Part shown: piece by piece, positions 23,401 to 35,400 of the stretch | Position numbering within the stretch: the stretch's first letter is position 1 | Layout: the number at the start of each line of letters is the position of its first letter | Notes under the pieces: model-generated | Told to the model about the DNA's origin: nothing | Database searches by the model: none | What the model saw: only the letters and a program-made list of their open reading frames with translations | NCBI GenBank assembly: GCA_017311185.1 | Contig: JAESUZ010000469.1 | Coordinates: 165,211 to 229,210 of the forward strand | Reading direction: 5' to 3' | DNA length: 64,000 nt | Origin: Proteles cristata cristata | Lineage: Eukaryota; Chordata; Mammalia; Carnivora; Hyaenidae | Program-made: the position numbers and the translations under genes

Positions 23401-26400
23401 AGCGATGTGATGGAGACCCAAAGGGAGGAGGCTCTGTTCTCGTGATGCTTACGTGCTGGTATTGAGGAAGGCAGACAAGAAACAGGAGAAAAAGAGGTCT
23501 GAGGTGTTGCTAAATTTGAGAAGAAAATGAAACATGATAATGGGATGGATGACGTCTTAGGGCTGGGGCCTTTCCTAGGTAGGTTACATTCTGGCTTTGA
23601 AGACTGGGTCTCAGAACACTTCAATGTCTTAAATAATCTCTTGACCACACAATTTACATTGGGGGGTGCATCTTCCCTTGGTCATTCTTGATTTCTATGA
23701 CCTAAAACAAAGGCTCTCAAGGAGCAGGAGAGCCTTCAGAGCTGTACGCTCAAAGTCAAGACCACTCCCCCCAGACACGTGTTCCTAAGACCAGCATGCT
23801 GCCAGTCTGCACACTCCTCCCCACTCCCACGGCCCCGGCGGAGACTTCCCTCGCTCCCCCGAGAGGGGCAAGGAAGCGGTCAGGTGGTGCCGTCCCCCGC
23901 AGGGCCGGGTGTCTCCTCTGGGGCTCAAAGGGGCATAGTTACTGTCTTGTCTAGCTTCCAATAGAAGGTGAAAACAGTAAGATGGGAAAGGTTTACACGT
24001 TTCGCCTGAATCATGAACCACGTATTTTCATGGTCAGGGCCAGAATTCAGGTTTTCTGACTCATACTTAGATCCGACGACGCAAGTGTTTTCAGGTACGT
24101 TGCTGGCTCTTTCTAGGAAACCCCAGAGTCCCCGCCGGGCACACAGATCCCTAAAACAAGTATTTTTGGAACCACAGTTCGTTATGTGCCATGATGTATC
24201 CATACTTTTGTTGGGCTGGAAGTGGGTGGGGCACTGCCTGCGGCCTGGGGGCCTGGTGCCCGCCTGGTCCTACCAGTTAGAGCTGCTGTTTGGCATGTGC
24301 CTTCTGGCATTGGTGGATGGGCAGAGGCTGAGGTCACAGCAAGGAGCTGCAGCCAGAATCCGAACAGTCGACCCTGGTGTGGCGGAGGGAGAGACAGAGA
24401 GAAGGGAGGGCACTCAGGAGCAGGGGCGATGGCAGGGACGTAGGAAAATAGATGGTGGCCTGTGAACACAGTGGCCTTCAAGTTCGTGGTCAGTACAGGT
24501 CCGTACCATCTGCTCTGGATAAATAAATGATTTTCTGAGAGGTCTCCCAGCTCTTCCGTGAGTCTGCCCCTTCTCCCCACCCACCCCTTTGTGAGGTGAC
24601 CCCACTCCTGTTTTCCAGTGTAAATGATGCTCTGGTAGAAAAAGTCCCTCGTATTGCCCTTCCTGTTCCTGTGACCCTGGATCAGCTGCCTCCACCTGCC
24701 CACCCCAGAAGGATCCTCCACTTCCTCCACCTGCCTCTGTCCACCTACAGATTCTCTGGCTCCATTAGCTTCTTCCAAATTCCACATAGATGTATTTAAT
24801 CCTCTCCACATTAGAAAACCAACAAAACATGGGGCGCTTGGGTAACTCAGTTGGTTAACTCTTCATTTCGGCTCAGGTCGTGATCTCATGGCTTACGGGT
24901 TGGAGGCCCCTGCTGATGGAGCCTGCTTGGGATTCTCTCGCTCTGCCTCTCCCCTGCTTGGTCTCTTTCTCTCTCTCAAAATAAATAAATAAACTTTAAA
25001 AAATTTAAAAAAGATCAGCACAACAAAAACTTCCACATTTACGTGACTTGTTCCCCACCATCTCTCTCTCTCTCTCTCTCTCTCTCCTTTTTTTTTTACC
25101 AATAGTTTATTGTCAAATTGGTTTCCACATAACACCCAGTGCTCATCCCCACAAGTGCCCTCCTCCATGCCCATCTCCCCCCTCCCCTCCCACATCCATG
25201 AGTCCTCAGTTTGTTCTCATTATTCAAGAGTCTCTCATGGTTTGCCTCTCTCCCTTTCCCCCACCATTTCTCTCCTTCTTCTCCCCCATGGTCCTCCGTT
25301 AAGTTCCTCCTAATCCTCCTATACATGCAAACATATGATATTTGTCCTTTTCTGCCTGACTTATTTCGCTCAGCATAACACCCTCAAGGTCCATCCATGT
25401 TGCTACACATGACCAGATTTCATTCTTTCTCATTGCCATGTAGTATTCCATGGTATAGATAAACCACATCTTCTTGATCCATTTGTCCGTTGATGGACAC
25501 TTAGGCTCTTTCTCTGTTTTGGCTATTGCTGAGCGCTGCTATGAACATTGGGGTGCATGTGCTCCTATGCATCAGCACTCCTGTATCCCTTGGGTAAATT
25601 CCTAGCAGTGCTATTGCTGGATCATAGGGGAGTTCTATTGTTAGTTTCTTGAGGAACCTCCACACTGTTTTCCAGAGGGGCTGCGTGAGTTTACATTCCC
25701 ACCAACAGTGTAGGAGGGTGCCCGTTTCTCCACATCCTCACCAGCATCTCGAGTTCTCTGATTTGCTCATTTTAGCCACTCTGACTAGTGTGAGGTGGTA
25801 TCTCAGTGTGGTTTTGATTTGTATTTCCCTGATGAGGAGGGATGCTGAGCATCATTTCATGTGTCTGTTGGCCATCTGGATGTCCTCTTTGGAGAAATGT
25901 CTGTTCATATCTTCTGCCCATTTCTTCACTGGGTTGTTTGTTTTTTGGGTGTGGAGTTTGGTGAGTTCCTTATAGATTTTGGATATTAACCCTTTATCTA
26001 ATATGTCATTTGCAACTATCTTTTCCCATTCTGTTGGTTGCCTAATAGTTTTGTGGGTTGTTTCCTTTGCCGTGCAGAAGCTTTTAATCTTGATGAGGTC
26101 CCAATAGTTTATTTTTGCTCTTGATTCCCTTGTTTTTCAGGATGTGTCAAGTAAGAAGTTGCTGCGGTGGAGGTCAAGGAGGTTGTTTCCTGCTTTCTCC
26201 TCTAGGGTTTTGATAATTTCCTGTCTCATGTTCAGGTCCTTTTCCATTTTGAGTTTATTTTTGTGTATTCCCCACAGTCTCTTTCCTTTTTTCTGTGGAC
26301 ATATTTCTGAGAGAAGGGGCCTACATTTCCTGTCTCCATTTCTTTTCCTCACACTCATGTTTTTGTTCATTAAAACCTGCTTTAAAAAAATATCCCCACC

Positions 26401-29400
26401 AATCTATAAAGTTGATCTTCTGCGTTTGTGACTATAATGATAATATAGCACTGTAACGTCTGTATCTGCTATATGGGTGGGTGTCTGTTATGTATAAGCT
26501 GTAAACATATGCAAGCAGGCACTAATTCTCAAACAAGACTATGAGGCAGGTACTATAACTGCCCCTCTTTTACAGAAGAGGAAACCGAGGCCAAAGCAGG
26601 GCAGCTGCACAGCCAGTAAGCACGCCAGCAGTCACACCCAGACTGCCTTCTCCTTTGCTTCTTTTGCTTTTGCATTCAGCGCTTTGGGGCTGAACCCAGG
26701 GGAGGTGACTCAGTTCTTTCTCATCAGCTCGCAGGTCTGCTTGGTCTGAAGTGACCACATCTTCTGCTACAAATACATTGTTCCCTTGGTTTTTGTGGTT
26801 TCTAAGTCACGGCACCTCCTCCCACCAGCCTCCGCGCTCAGGGTCCTCCCCCTTCCGCAGCGCTGGCCCGAGGTCCTGTCTGACCGGTCTCTTGTCTGGA
26901 GCTTCTGCTGTGCTCCTGGCTGTTCCCAGGGTGGGTTCTTCTCTCTGCTACCATCCATTTGTCACCCCGAAGCCCGGGTGATCTCTCCGGTGAGAATCTC
27001 GATCACGGACCCCAGAGCTCCCTTTAGAATAAGGCCCACCCCCTCAGCATGGGTCTGAGGCTTCCTGCCCCCCGTCGTCTGCCCCTCTGTCCTTCCACGC
27101 TCGCTGCAGTCTGCAGGGCCGGCCTCCCGCCAGTCCTGGACCGTGGTTCCCGCTGCCCAGTCCCTCGGCGCCTGCCTCTGTCCGGATCACAGCCTCTCCC
27201 AGCCCTCCCTCTGTCTCCCTCGGATGCGGCCGCCAGCCCGGCCCTCGGCTCCCCCGTGAGCTCTGCTGGAGTCCTGTCTCGGGCAGCACGGATCGGGGTG
27301 CCTCTCTGCCCCCATGGCCTGCAGGTACGCGTTGACCTCGGCCCAGGGCTTGCCGGTCCACACCCGCTGGACGCCCCCAGCGCCGTGCGCAAGGCCTGCC
27401 GGGGCTAGTCCCAGACCTCGAGCTCAGTGCGAGCACAGCTCACGCTCTTCTTCGTTAGGTGAGCGCATGCGCAGCCACGTAGACACTTCCGCCGCGGAGG
27501 GCGCCCGTGGTGACGTCACTTCCCGATTTCCTCCGGCCTCTGGATGTTCGGAGCGTGGTGTCTCTCTCCGCTTGGTCCGGTGCCTCCGTCAGGGCTCCCT
27601 GGCCCCGTTCCTTACGGCCTTCTGCGCAGGAGCTGCGGGAGGGGCTGGACGCTGGCTGGTCTCCAGCCTGGTTGTGTGTTTTCTACAGAAGAGGAAACTG
27701 AGGCTGCGCCGGTCTGCGCCGGGACTGGACTGCGCATGAGCACACCCACCCCCGAAGTCCGTCCGGACCTGGTTCTGCGTCGAGGCTCCACGGAGGTTAC
27801 GGAAAGCGTGTAACCTCTTAGACACCCGCCTTTGTCACCTTGTGGGCTTTAAGGCTAGCAGGCGAGTGGGGTCATCTGTGTCCCCCTCCCCCCGCACCCC
27901 TGCTCCCTATGCATCCCTGCCCCCAGGCGCCCGCGGAGGAGACGCTGATCGCGCTGTGGGCTGAGTACCGTTGGTGGTCGGTACCGTGCCCCGCTGTGTT
28001 CCGTATGTGATGTTCAAGGGCCAAGTGATCAGGATGGGCCGTGATCAATAACTGATGTCACGTCTGGGCCCCGGGGACTGGATCTGCAATTGCTGAGAGC
28101 AGGTGCGTGAACGGGGACTCACAGGACTAGGGGTGAGCGCGAGAAAGCACCTGGCTCCTCAGGTGGGGCCGGGAGGGAGGCTGTGTGCATTCGGCCCGGG
28201 CTCTGAGGGGCCTGCACTGCGCCTGCGACCAGGCGCACAGAGGCGGGCGGCTGTCCCCGGGGACATCGGGGGGGCCTGAGGCAGGAACACGCGACTGGAG
28301 GGCTGGGGTGGGATGGGGGGCCGCCAGCCCAGGGCTTACCGATGACAGTGAGGTACACGGGCGGGCTGCGCTGGGGACCCAGGCCGTTGTCCGCGGTGCA
28401 GTAGTAGTTTCCAGAATGCTTTGCCTTCAGAGACGTGAGGGACTTCGTGCCCTGAGTGGCCTCCATCTTCCCGATGACGACTTCTTCACGAAGGAACTGG
28501 TACAATATTGGGAAAGAGCCTCTCTCGGCTTTGCAGGAAAGCATCACCATATGTCCCTCAGGAACGGTGGCCCCAGGGGGGCTGAGGGTGAGGATAGGAC
28601 GAGACACGGGGACTGAGGGAAAGAATCATGAGTCAGCGGGTGCCCGCCACTTCCTGCGCATTTCCGGTGCTGGCCGGGCTTCAGCCGCTGCCCTCCACGC
28701 TGCCCCTTCTCCCCACTCCCCCCTCCCCCTTGTAAATGATGCTCTGGTGGAAGAAGTCCCTTGTATTGCCCTTCCTGTTCCTGTGACCTTGGATCAGCTG
28801 CACCCACCTGCCCAAGCCCTGTGCTCTTCCTCTCAGTCCCTGTTCTCTGCTTCTCCACTCCCTGAGGGTGGACTCAGCACACCGCCAGTCATCCTTCCCC
28901 TTCCAGATTCACACACTCTTCCAGGGTCCCCTCTGTCCCTGCACTCTCCCCGCATCCACCCTGACCCCTCTGTTTCCCGGGGAGAGAACGAGATCAGGAA
29001 GAGGATGGGAGGCCTGTGTGTTTCCAGAGGCCGGGACCGGGGTCTGCCTGCTGAGTACTGGCCCAGCGCTGAAGGAAGAGCCTCCTTCGGCGCGGCTGGA
29101 TTAGGCAGCTATGACTTCCCTAAGGGCCCTGAGTGCACTGGTCAAGGAGTGGTGGATTCGGGGCTCCTCCTCACCCCCAGCTACATCTCTGGAGTGGCTC
29201 TGATGTTATTACCCATCTCTGCATCCAACAAGGATGGCCATGTTGGTTATTGTCAGAAATGAACTGGTGATTAGGAAACAGATACCACCATATCCCTGGG
29301 AGAAAGAGAGATGGAGACAAACAGTGGAGGGAGAGGGAAGGAGGGAGGGAGGGATGCTGCAGGCACACTGAAGGGTGTGACAGTCCCCAGCTGGGCAGAG

Positions 29401-32400
29401 CACGAGGCCCACGAGAGACAGAGAGACAGACGTTTGTTCGCAGATCTGGAAGCCAGCAGAGACATCAGGATGGTGTTACTGGCTGAAACGTGTTCCTCCA
29501 AAATACTGTGTTGAAGCCCTAACCCCCAATGTGGCTGTATTTATAGAAGGGGCCTTTGAGGAGGTAATTCAAGGTGAAGGAGGCTATAGGTGGGGCCCTA
29601 TTCAGGTAAGACTGGGGCCCTTGTGACAGCAGAAGAAAGAGGCTCAGTAAGGACTTGGTGAGAAGCTGGCTGGCTGCAGGACAGAAAGTGCTCTGTTCAG
29701 ACACCAACGTACTGCACCTTGATCTTGGACTTGTAGCCCCCAGGGCTGTGAGAGAGTACATCTCTGTGTGCACACTGTGCAGCCAGTGGTGTTTAGGTCA
29801 GGCAGCTGGAGCAGACTGTGCAGGGGGCCTGGGCTTGGGGGGAGGCAGGAAGCAGGTAAGACGAGAGGTTGGTTGGGCAGCAGTGCAAGGTTCAAAGCAA
29901 GAGTGTCTGGGCTCTTGATCAACAAGACAGTCAAGCCTGACATGCAGCTCTGCCTGGCTCTTCCCTGCTCCCAAACCCTGGCAGATCAGAACACATGGAC
30001 ACTCACTTGGCACATGTAGCTGCACTTTCTGGCTCTGTTTGCAGACACCGGAAGACCCTCTGCGGGCCTCGCACCAGTAATACTGTGGCTTTTGGCCCCT
30101 CATGGTGGTGGTTGAGGTTTCCAGGAAGTTTTTCGAGCTGACCTCCAGCTCCTGGCCATCTTGGAAGAAGTAGAACCAGAGCTTGACGTCTGACCTCTGT
30201 GGAGGTAGCTGGGTCTCACAGATCAGGGTCACTGACTTCCCAGTGATGGACCAGGAGGGCCTGGCTGTCAGCACGGGACGTGGAAACAGTTCTAGAGAAG
30301 GATCACAATGGTCCCCAAGAGCAGTGAGGCCTGGGCTGCTCCAGAGAGAAACACAGCCCGTTGGCAGCAGCAGAGGGGGTGAAGTGTGGGCAGAGGGAGA
30401 TGCCACTTTGCGTCCCCAACACCCTTCAGCCCAAAGCACTCTTGCATCTTCCTCTGATTCTTGCAAGAGAAAGCCCTGGGGCATGGGGCCTTCCAGCCCA
30501 CCCTTGTCACCATCTACTGCCTCAGGGACCTTCCTTTCAATAAACCCATCTCACAAATAGTGAAGGCTTTACCTTGGACTTGGATATTGATTGTGTTTGA
30601 AGAGTAAGAATAGTCATTCTTAAATCCAGAACAATGGTAGGCTCCATTATCTTTGAGTCCTGCGTCTTTAATGTGGAAGTGAGAGCTCTCAGTAGAGAGC
30701 CTCAGGACCTTGCCCCGTCTGTAGAGTGTTGTGGCATTCAGTGCTAGTTCTGCATTTGCTCGGCATCTCAGAACCACAGAGTCGCCTTCAAACACGTAAG
30801 GGGGGCCCTGCAGGATCAGGTTCGCTGCAAGACAACACAAGCCTTGTCATTTGGTTCCTTCTTTTTGTTAGTCCTCCAAACAGATTTTCTAGGATTAGGA
30901 TGGGGGGGAGACAATATACAAGGTCATTATAACCCCGTTTTCTTCCGATTTTAGAGTAAATACATATGTCCTGAGAAGACTTGGAGAGCAGAACTGCAGA
31001 TACATTCCCTTCCCATGTTGCCGCCCAGATGTGGATGTGCACGTTTCAGGGGCTCTTTTCCACGTGTGCGTCTGCGAGAGTCTGTGTGCACTGCGTTCTC
31101 TTTATGAAACTGCAGTAATGCTTGTGTATCTGAAACTTGCTCTTTGACCTACTCTACTACAAATACTTTTCTAAGCCATCAGTCTCGCTGCCAAACCTGC
31201 CTTCTAATGGCTGCAAAGTTTCCCTTCAATGCGATGCCATGTAATTTACTTAATGAGTTTTCTTTTCTTGACCATTCAGCATCCTTCAGTTTGGGGCAAG
31301 TGAGGGGAGAGGGGCAAAAAGAGACAGAGACACAGAATCTGAACAAGCTCTAGGCTCTGAGCTATCAGCACAGAGCCCGACATGGGGCTCAAACCTACAA
31401 ACTATGAGATCATGACCTCAACTGAAGTCAGTCGCTTAACCAGCTGAGCCCTCCAGGCACCCCTCCAGTAGGTAAATTTCTTAAGGGGGGAGTTGCCAGC
31501 TTGGAGAGGTCAAGCATCTTATTTTCTCCTTGTTACTACACTGGTTCCTTGTTGATGGAATCAAAGAACATCATAACCTGCTTCGAATTCAAAACAGGTG
31601 GCTTTACTTACTACTCTTTCTGGGGCGCCTGGGTGGCTCAGTCAGTTAAGCATCTGACTCTTGATCTCACTTGGGTCATGATCTCACAATTGGTGAGATC
31701 GGGGCCTGCGTCTGGCTCTATGCTGGAAGTGCAGAGCCTGCTTGGGATTCTCTCTCTTCTTTTTAATTAAGAAGGAGACTACATCAAAATAAATCAGAAT
31801 TTCTTTACATAAAAAACTGGTGGCGTTAGGACACAGAAAAAAAGAGAAATGTTTCGTCTTTCTCTCTTGCTGTCTGTATACAATACCCCTGTGCACACCA
31901 TGGGGGCGGGGCACCGGCCCTCCACGCAGTGGAAAATCTGAGTATCACACATTTCATAACATTAACTAACACGTATTTTGTATGTTCTCTGTATTATAGA
32001 CTGTATTGTTATAACGAGGTAAACTGGAGGGCAATGTTATTAAGAAAATCATAAGGAAGAAAAACACATTTACAGTCGTGTCCTGAAAGTCTGCATGGAA
32101 GTGGACCCGTGCAGTTCAACCCCATGGCGTTCATGAGTCAGCTGTACCTCTGTCTGTCTGTCTGCCTGTCCGTCTGAAAAATCCTCATGCTGCTTATTAT
32201 TCCAAAAAAAATTTGTAAGTTTGAAACTACACATATGGGGCGCTTGGGTGGCTCAGTCAGCTGAGTGTCCAACTTCAGCTCAGGTCAGGAGCTCACGGTT
32301 CCTGAGTTTGAGCCCCCCCATCTGTGCTGACAGCTCAGAGCCTGGAGCCTATTTTGGATTCTGTGTCTCCCTCTCTCTGTCCCTCCCCTGCTTGTGCTCT

Positions 32401-35400
32401 GTCTCTTTCCCAAAAATAAAAAATAAAACGCTAAGAAAATTTAAAAAAATTACACAGATTCAGAAACCATTTAAATCAATTGCTTCTCCAATTTTCTTTG
32501 ACCTGAGCAACAAATCTTGGGATCTTATCTGTATGGATTATGACTCAGTAAATATAGGGCAGGTTCTGGGCAACTGTGTGGTTTCTAAGGTTTTTATTTT
32601 CTTCACTTTTTTTCTCACCTGAAGAAAAGGTCAAGCTCACGTGGTCACTTGGGAGCGAGTCCTGGGTCTGGCATCTGTACTGTCCAGAGTCACGGACCTC
32701 CAGGCTGTTTCCTGAGGTTTCATGTAGTTTTCTCTCCCCGAGGTACCAAAGGAACCGTCTTCTTTTTTCTGGTGCGTGAAAGTGAAACACATTGCAGGTC
32801 AGAGTCACAGTCTCTCCTTTGAAGACGACGGTCCATGGAGGGTGGAGGGAGATCACGGGTTTGGATGCAGCTTCTGAGGAAGGAAGAGACAGAGCCTGAG
32901 ATGGATACACCTGTGGTCCCTGCCGCGGTCATCTGTGTGGGACAGACATGAGCCCCAGCCTGGGGGATCCCTGGGAAAGTCAGAGGTCAGTGATTGCTCA
33001 CAGCTGTCTGTTTCCTGGAGCCCCCAGGGGATGGCAATGAGAGAAGTGATCTCAAGCAGACAAGTAAGCAGCAGGCTTCACTGCCAAATGTCAGTGGGAG
33101 AAGTGGCCAGTTGGCAGGCCGCCCGTGCCCACTACCTCATCACATTCACCAACTCATTGAGACCTCCCAGGGAGCTGTGCACGCCACAGGTTTGCACTTT
33201 CTCTAACAGGATAAATCATACTTTCTGAAGGTTTTGGCACAGAGTAAAGCTTGAGAGATTAACTTGTCCAGCACCTTCATTTCACGGACACTAATTCAGA
33301 TGCCCAGAAACTCTTGTCATAGCTAATTGTGGCAGAGCAAGGAAAGGACAGGTCATTTGCTGGAATCCAGGAGTGAGCCAGGCAAGGATGAAATCCCGGG
33401 GTAGCTTTCAGTAGATTTTGGGCAAGGAGACAGATCTTCCTCACTATTCGTGGATCCTCAAATATTCAGGACATTCTCTGACCCAAGACAATGCAGATGA
33501 GAGTCAGAACTAAGAAAATGTGTGATACAGAGACTATTTCTCCCCCAAATCCATTTTTTCGGGTTCATTTCTTCCTTTTGAGGGTGCAGTTGTTGGATGT
33601 TCTTCTGCACACATTTCCTGGAGGATTTTACTTCTAAATGTGTAGAGAATGTAATATTCCTGCTGGTGTCTTCACAGTGTAGTGTTTTCAGAGAAGTGTT
33701 TCTAGCCTGTTGATTGGAGAAAACCTTACCCCAAGTCCTGCACGTTTGCCATGGAGTTGAGGACATCTTACATGGTCAAGTGGGATCCATCTGCAATGAG
33801 GGTAAGCTCAGGGTCTGCCAAAGGCCCAAAGGTGCTTGTGCTTTTCTTAGTTCTTCCAGGAAGAGTCAGAGGGTAGCCGTGTGGCCGTTCTCCAATAGAC
33901 CACATAACACTTTCGCATCCCTTTTGGCCTCAGCAAGAACAGGAGATACTAGAGATCCTCAGACAGCCATTGCAGACACCTCATAGTTTTTAGGGAGGCA
34001 CTCTTATCCAGGGACACTGAAGAGCAAAAAAAGGAGAACTTACCAGACTGTGCACTGACAGGAGCTGCAAAATAAACAAATAAATTAGCCAGAGAGGAAC
34101 ACAGAGCAAGGATTCTTTGGTTTTTCAAAAGTAAAGCCTGTTGTCTTCTCTCTATTTCTTATTTCTTTCAATAGAAATTCATTTAAAAAAACTTAATAGA
34201 TGTTTGTCAAATGTCTGTCTACTCATCATTCTGCTTGGACTTCTAAGGTGAACAAGAAAATGGTACTTGCTGGCAAGAAGTTGATGGGTGTGGGGAGCAG
34301 AAGCGTGAAGCAAAATAATATAGTACAGAATGTAAGTGCAATTGTAGAAATACACACGAGGCATCTTGAGGGTGGAAGGACTACCTCTGCCAGCATGTGG
34401 GGGGTGTGTGAGTGGGCGGGGGGGGGGTAGGCTGTGACAGGTACCTGAGAGAGTGATTCTTGAGAAAACTGAATGAAAACATAAGAGTCAGCCAGGCAAA
34501 GGTGTCTATACCTGGCAAGAGATGATGGAGAAGGTAATAAAGGCAGAAAGGGCACAGAAGTGAAGAAATAGCACTGGTGTTCAGGGCTGAGATGGGGTTT
34601 TGGAAGGAAGGGAGTGAGGAGGAATCAGGTTAGAGAGGCAGACAGGGCTCACGTCATGGGTGGTAAGTCGCTATGGTTTTATTCTAAAAGCTACGGTGTT
34701 ACCATTATAAACAAGGAGTCATGGAAAGGCTTCAAGTAGGAGAAGACGAGGTTGGAATTTGTAACTTAGATGGAGCGTTAGGACAATGGGCAGACGTCAG
34801 TGAGGCCGAATGTGAAGCAGAGAGGCTGATTAGAAGGCGGGGCAAGAGATAATGATGTTTAATTTTCTTCAGAGTGTTTATCCAAAATTATTTGCTTGTT
34901 TACTTTCCCTTCACTAGAATAGTTCTGTGGGAGCGGAGGGTTTTTATATACATTATATGCCCCCCGGACCTATAACAGTGCCTGGCATTTAAGACATATT
35001 CCATAAATATTGAATATTTATTTATTGGGTAACGAATTAAGGAATTAAGTCAGTGAATAGAGATAGGAGATATAGGTTTGACAAATGGGCAACAGGACGA
35101 CAGAGGAAGCAAAGTTAGCAAGTTTATAGACTTGTTAAACATTCCAGGTGAGGGACAGTTTTTTTATTCAACAGCAAGTTTTAAATCCCGACTGTGTGCC
35201 AGGGACTGGATGAGGGGACAAAGGAGACCCAGCAGTGAGCAAGAGAAATACTGTCCTCTCCCCACATGAGCCTGATGGAGAGAAGTAATTCAGGCCTACG
35301 TATCTTATGGAGAACAAAGGATTATTTTCCATTACCCAAATATCTTGGTCACCATGCACTTTGTAGTGTTTTAAATGTAGCGAAAACTTTTCTGAGTATA

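Noticed and set aside
23700..24811. Possible additional Ig exon next to the duplicated intron segment
   Set aside because: No cysteine-framed Ig pattern, no YxCxA motif and no suitable acceptor or donor on the minus strand.
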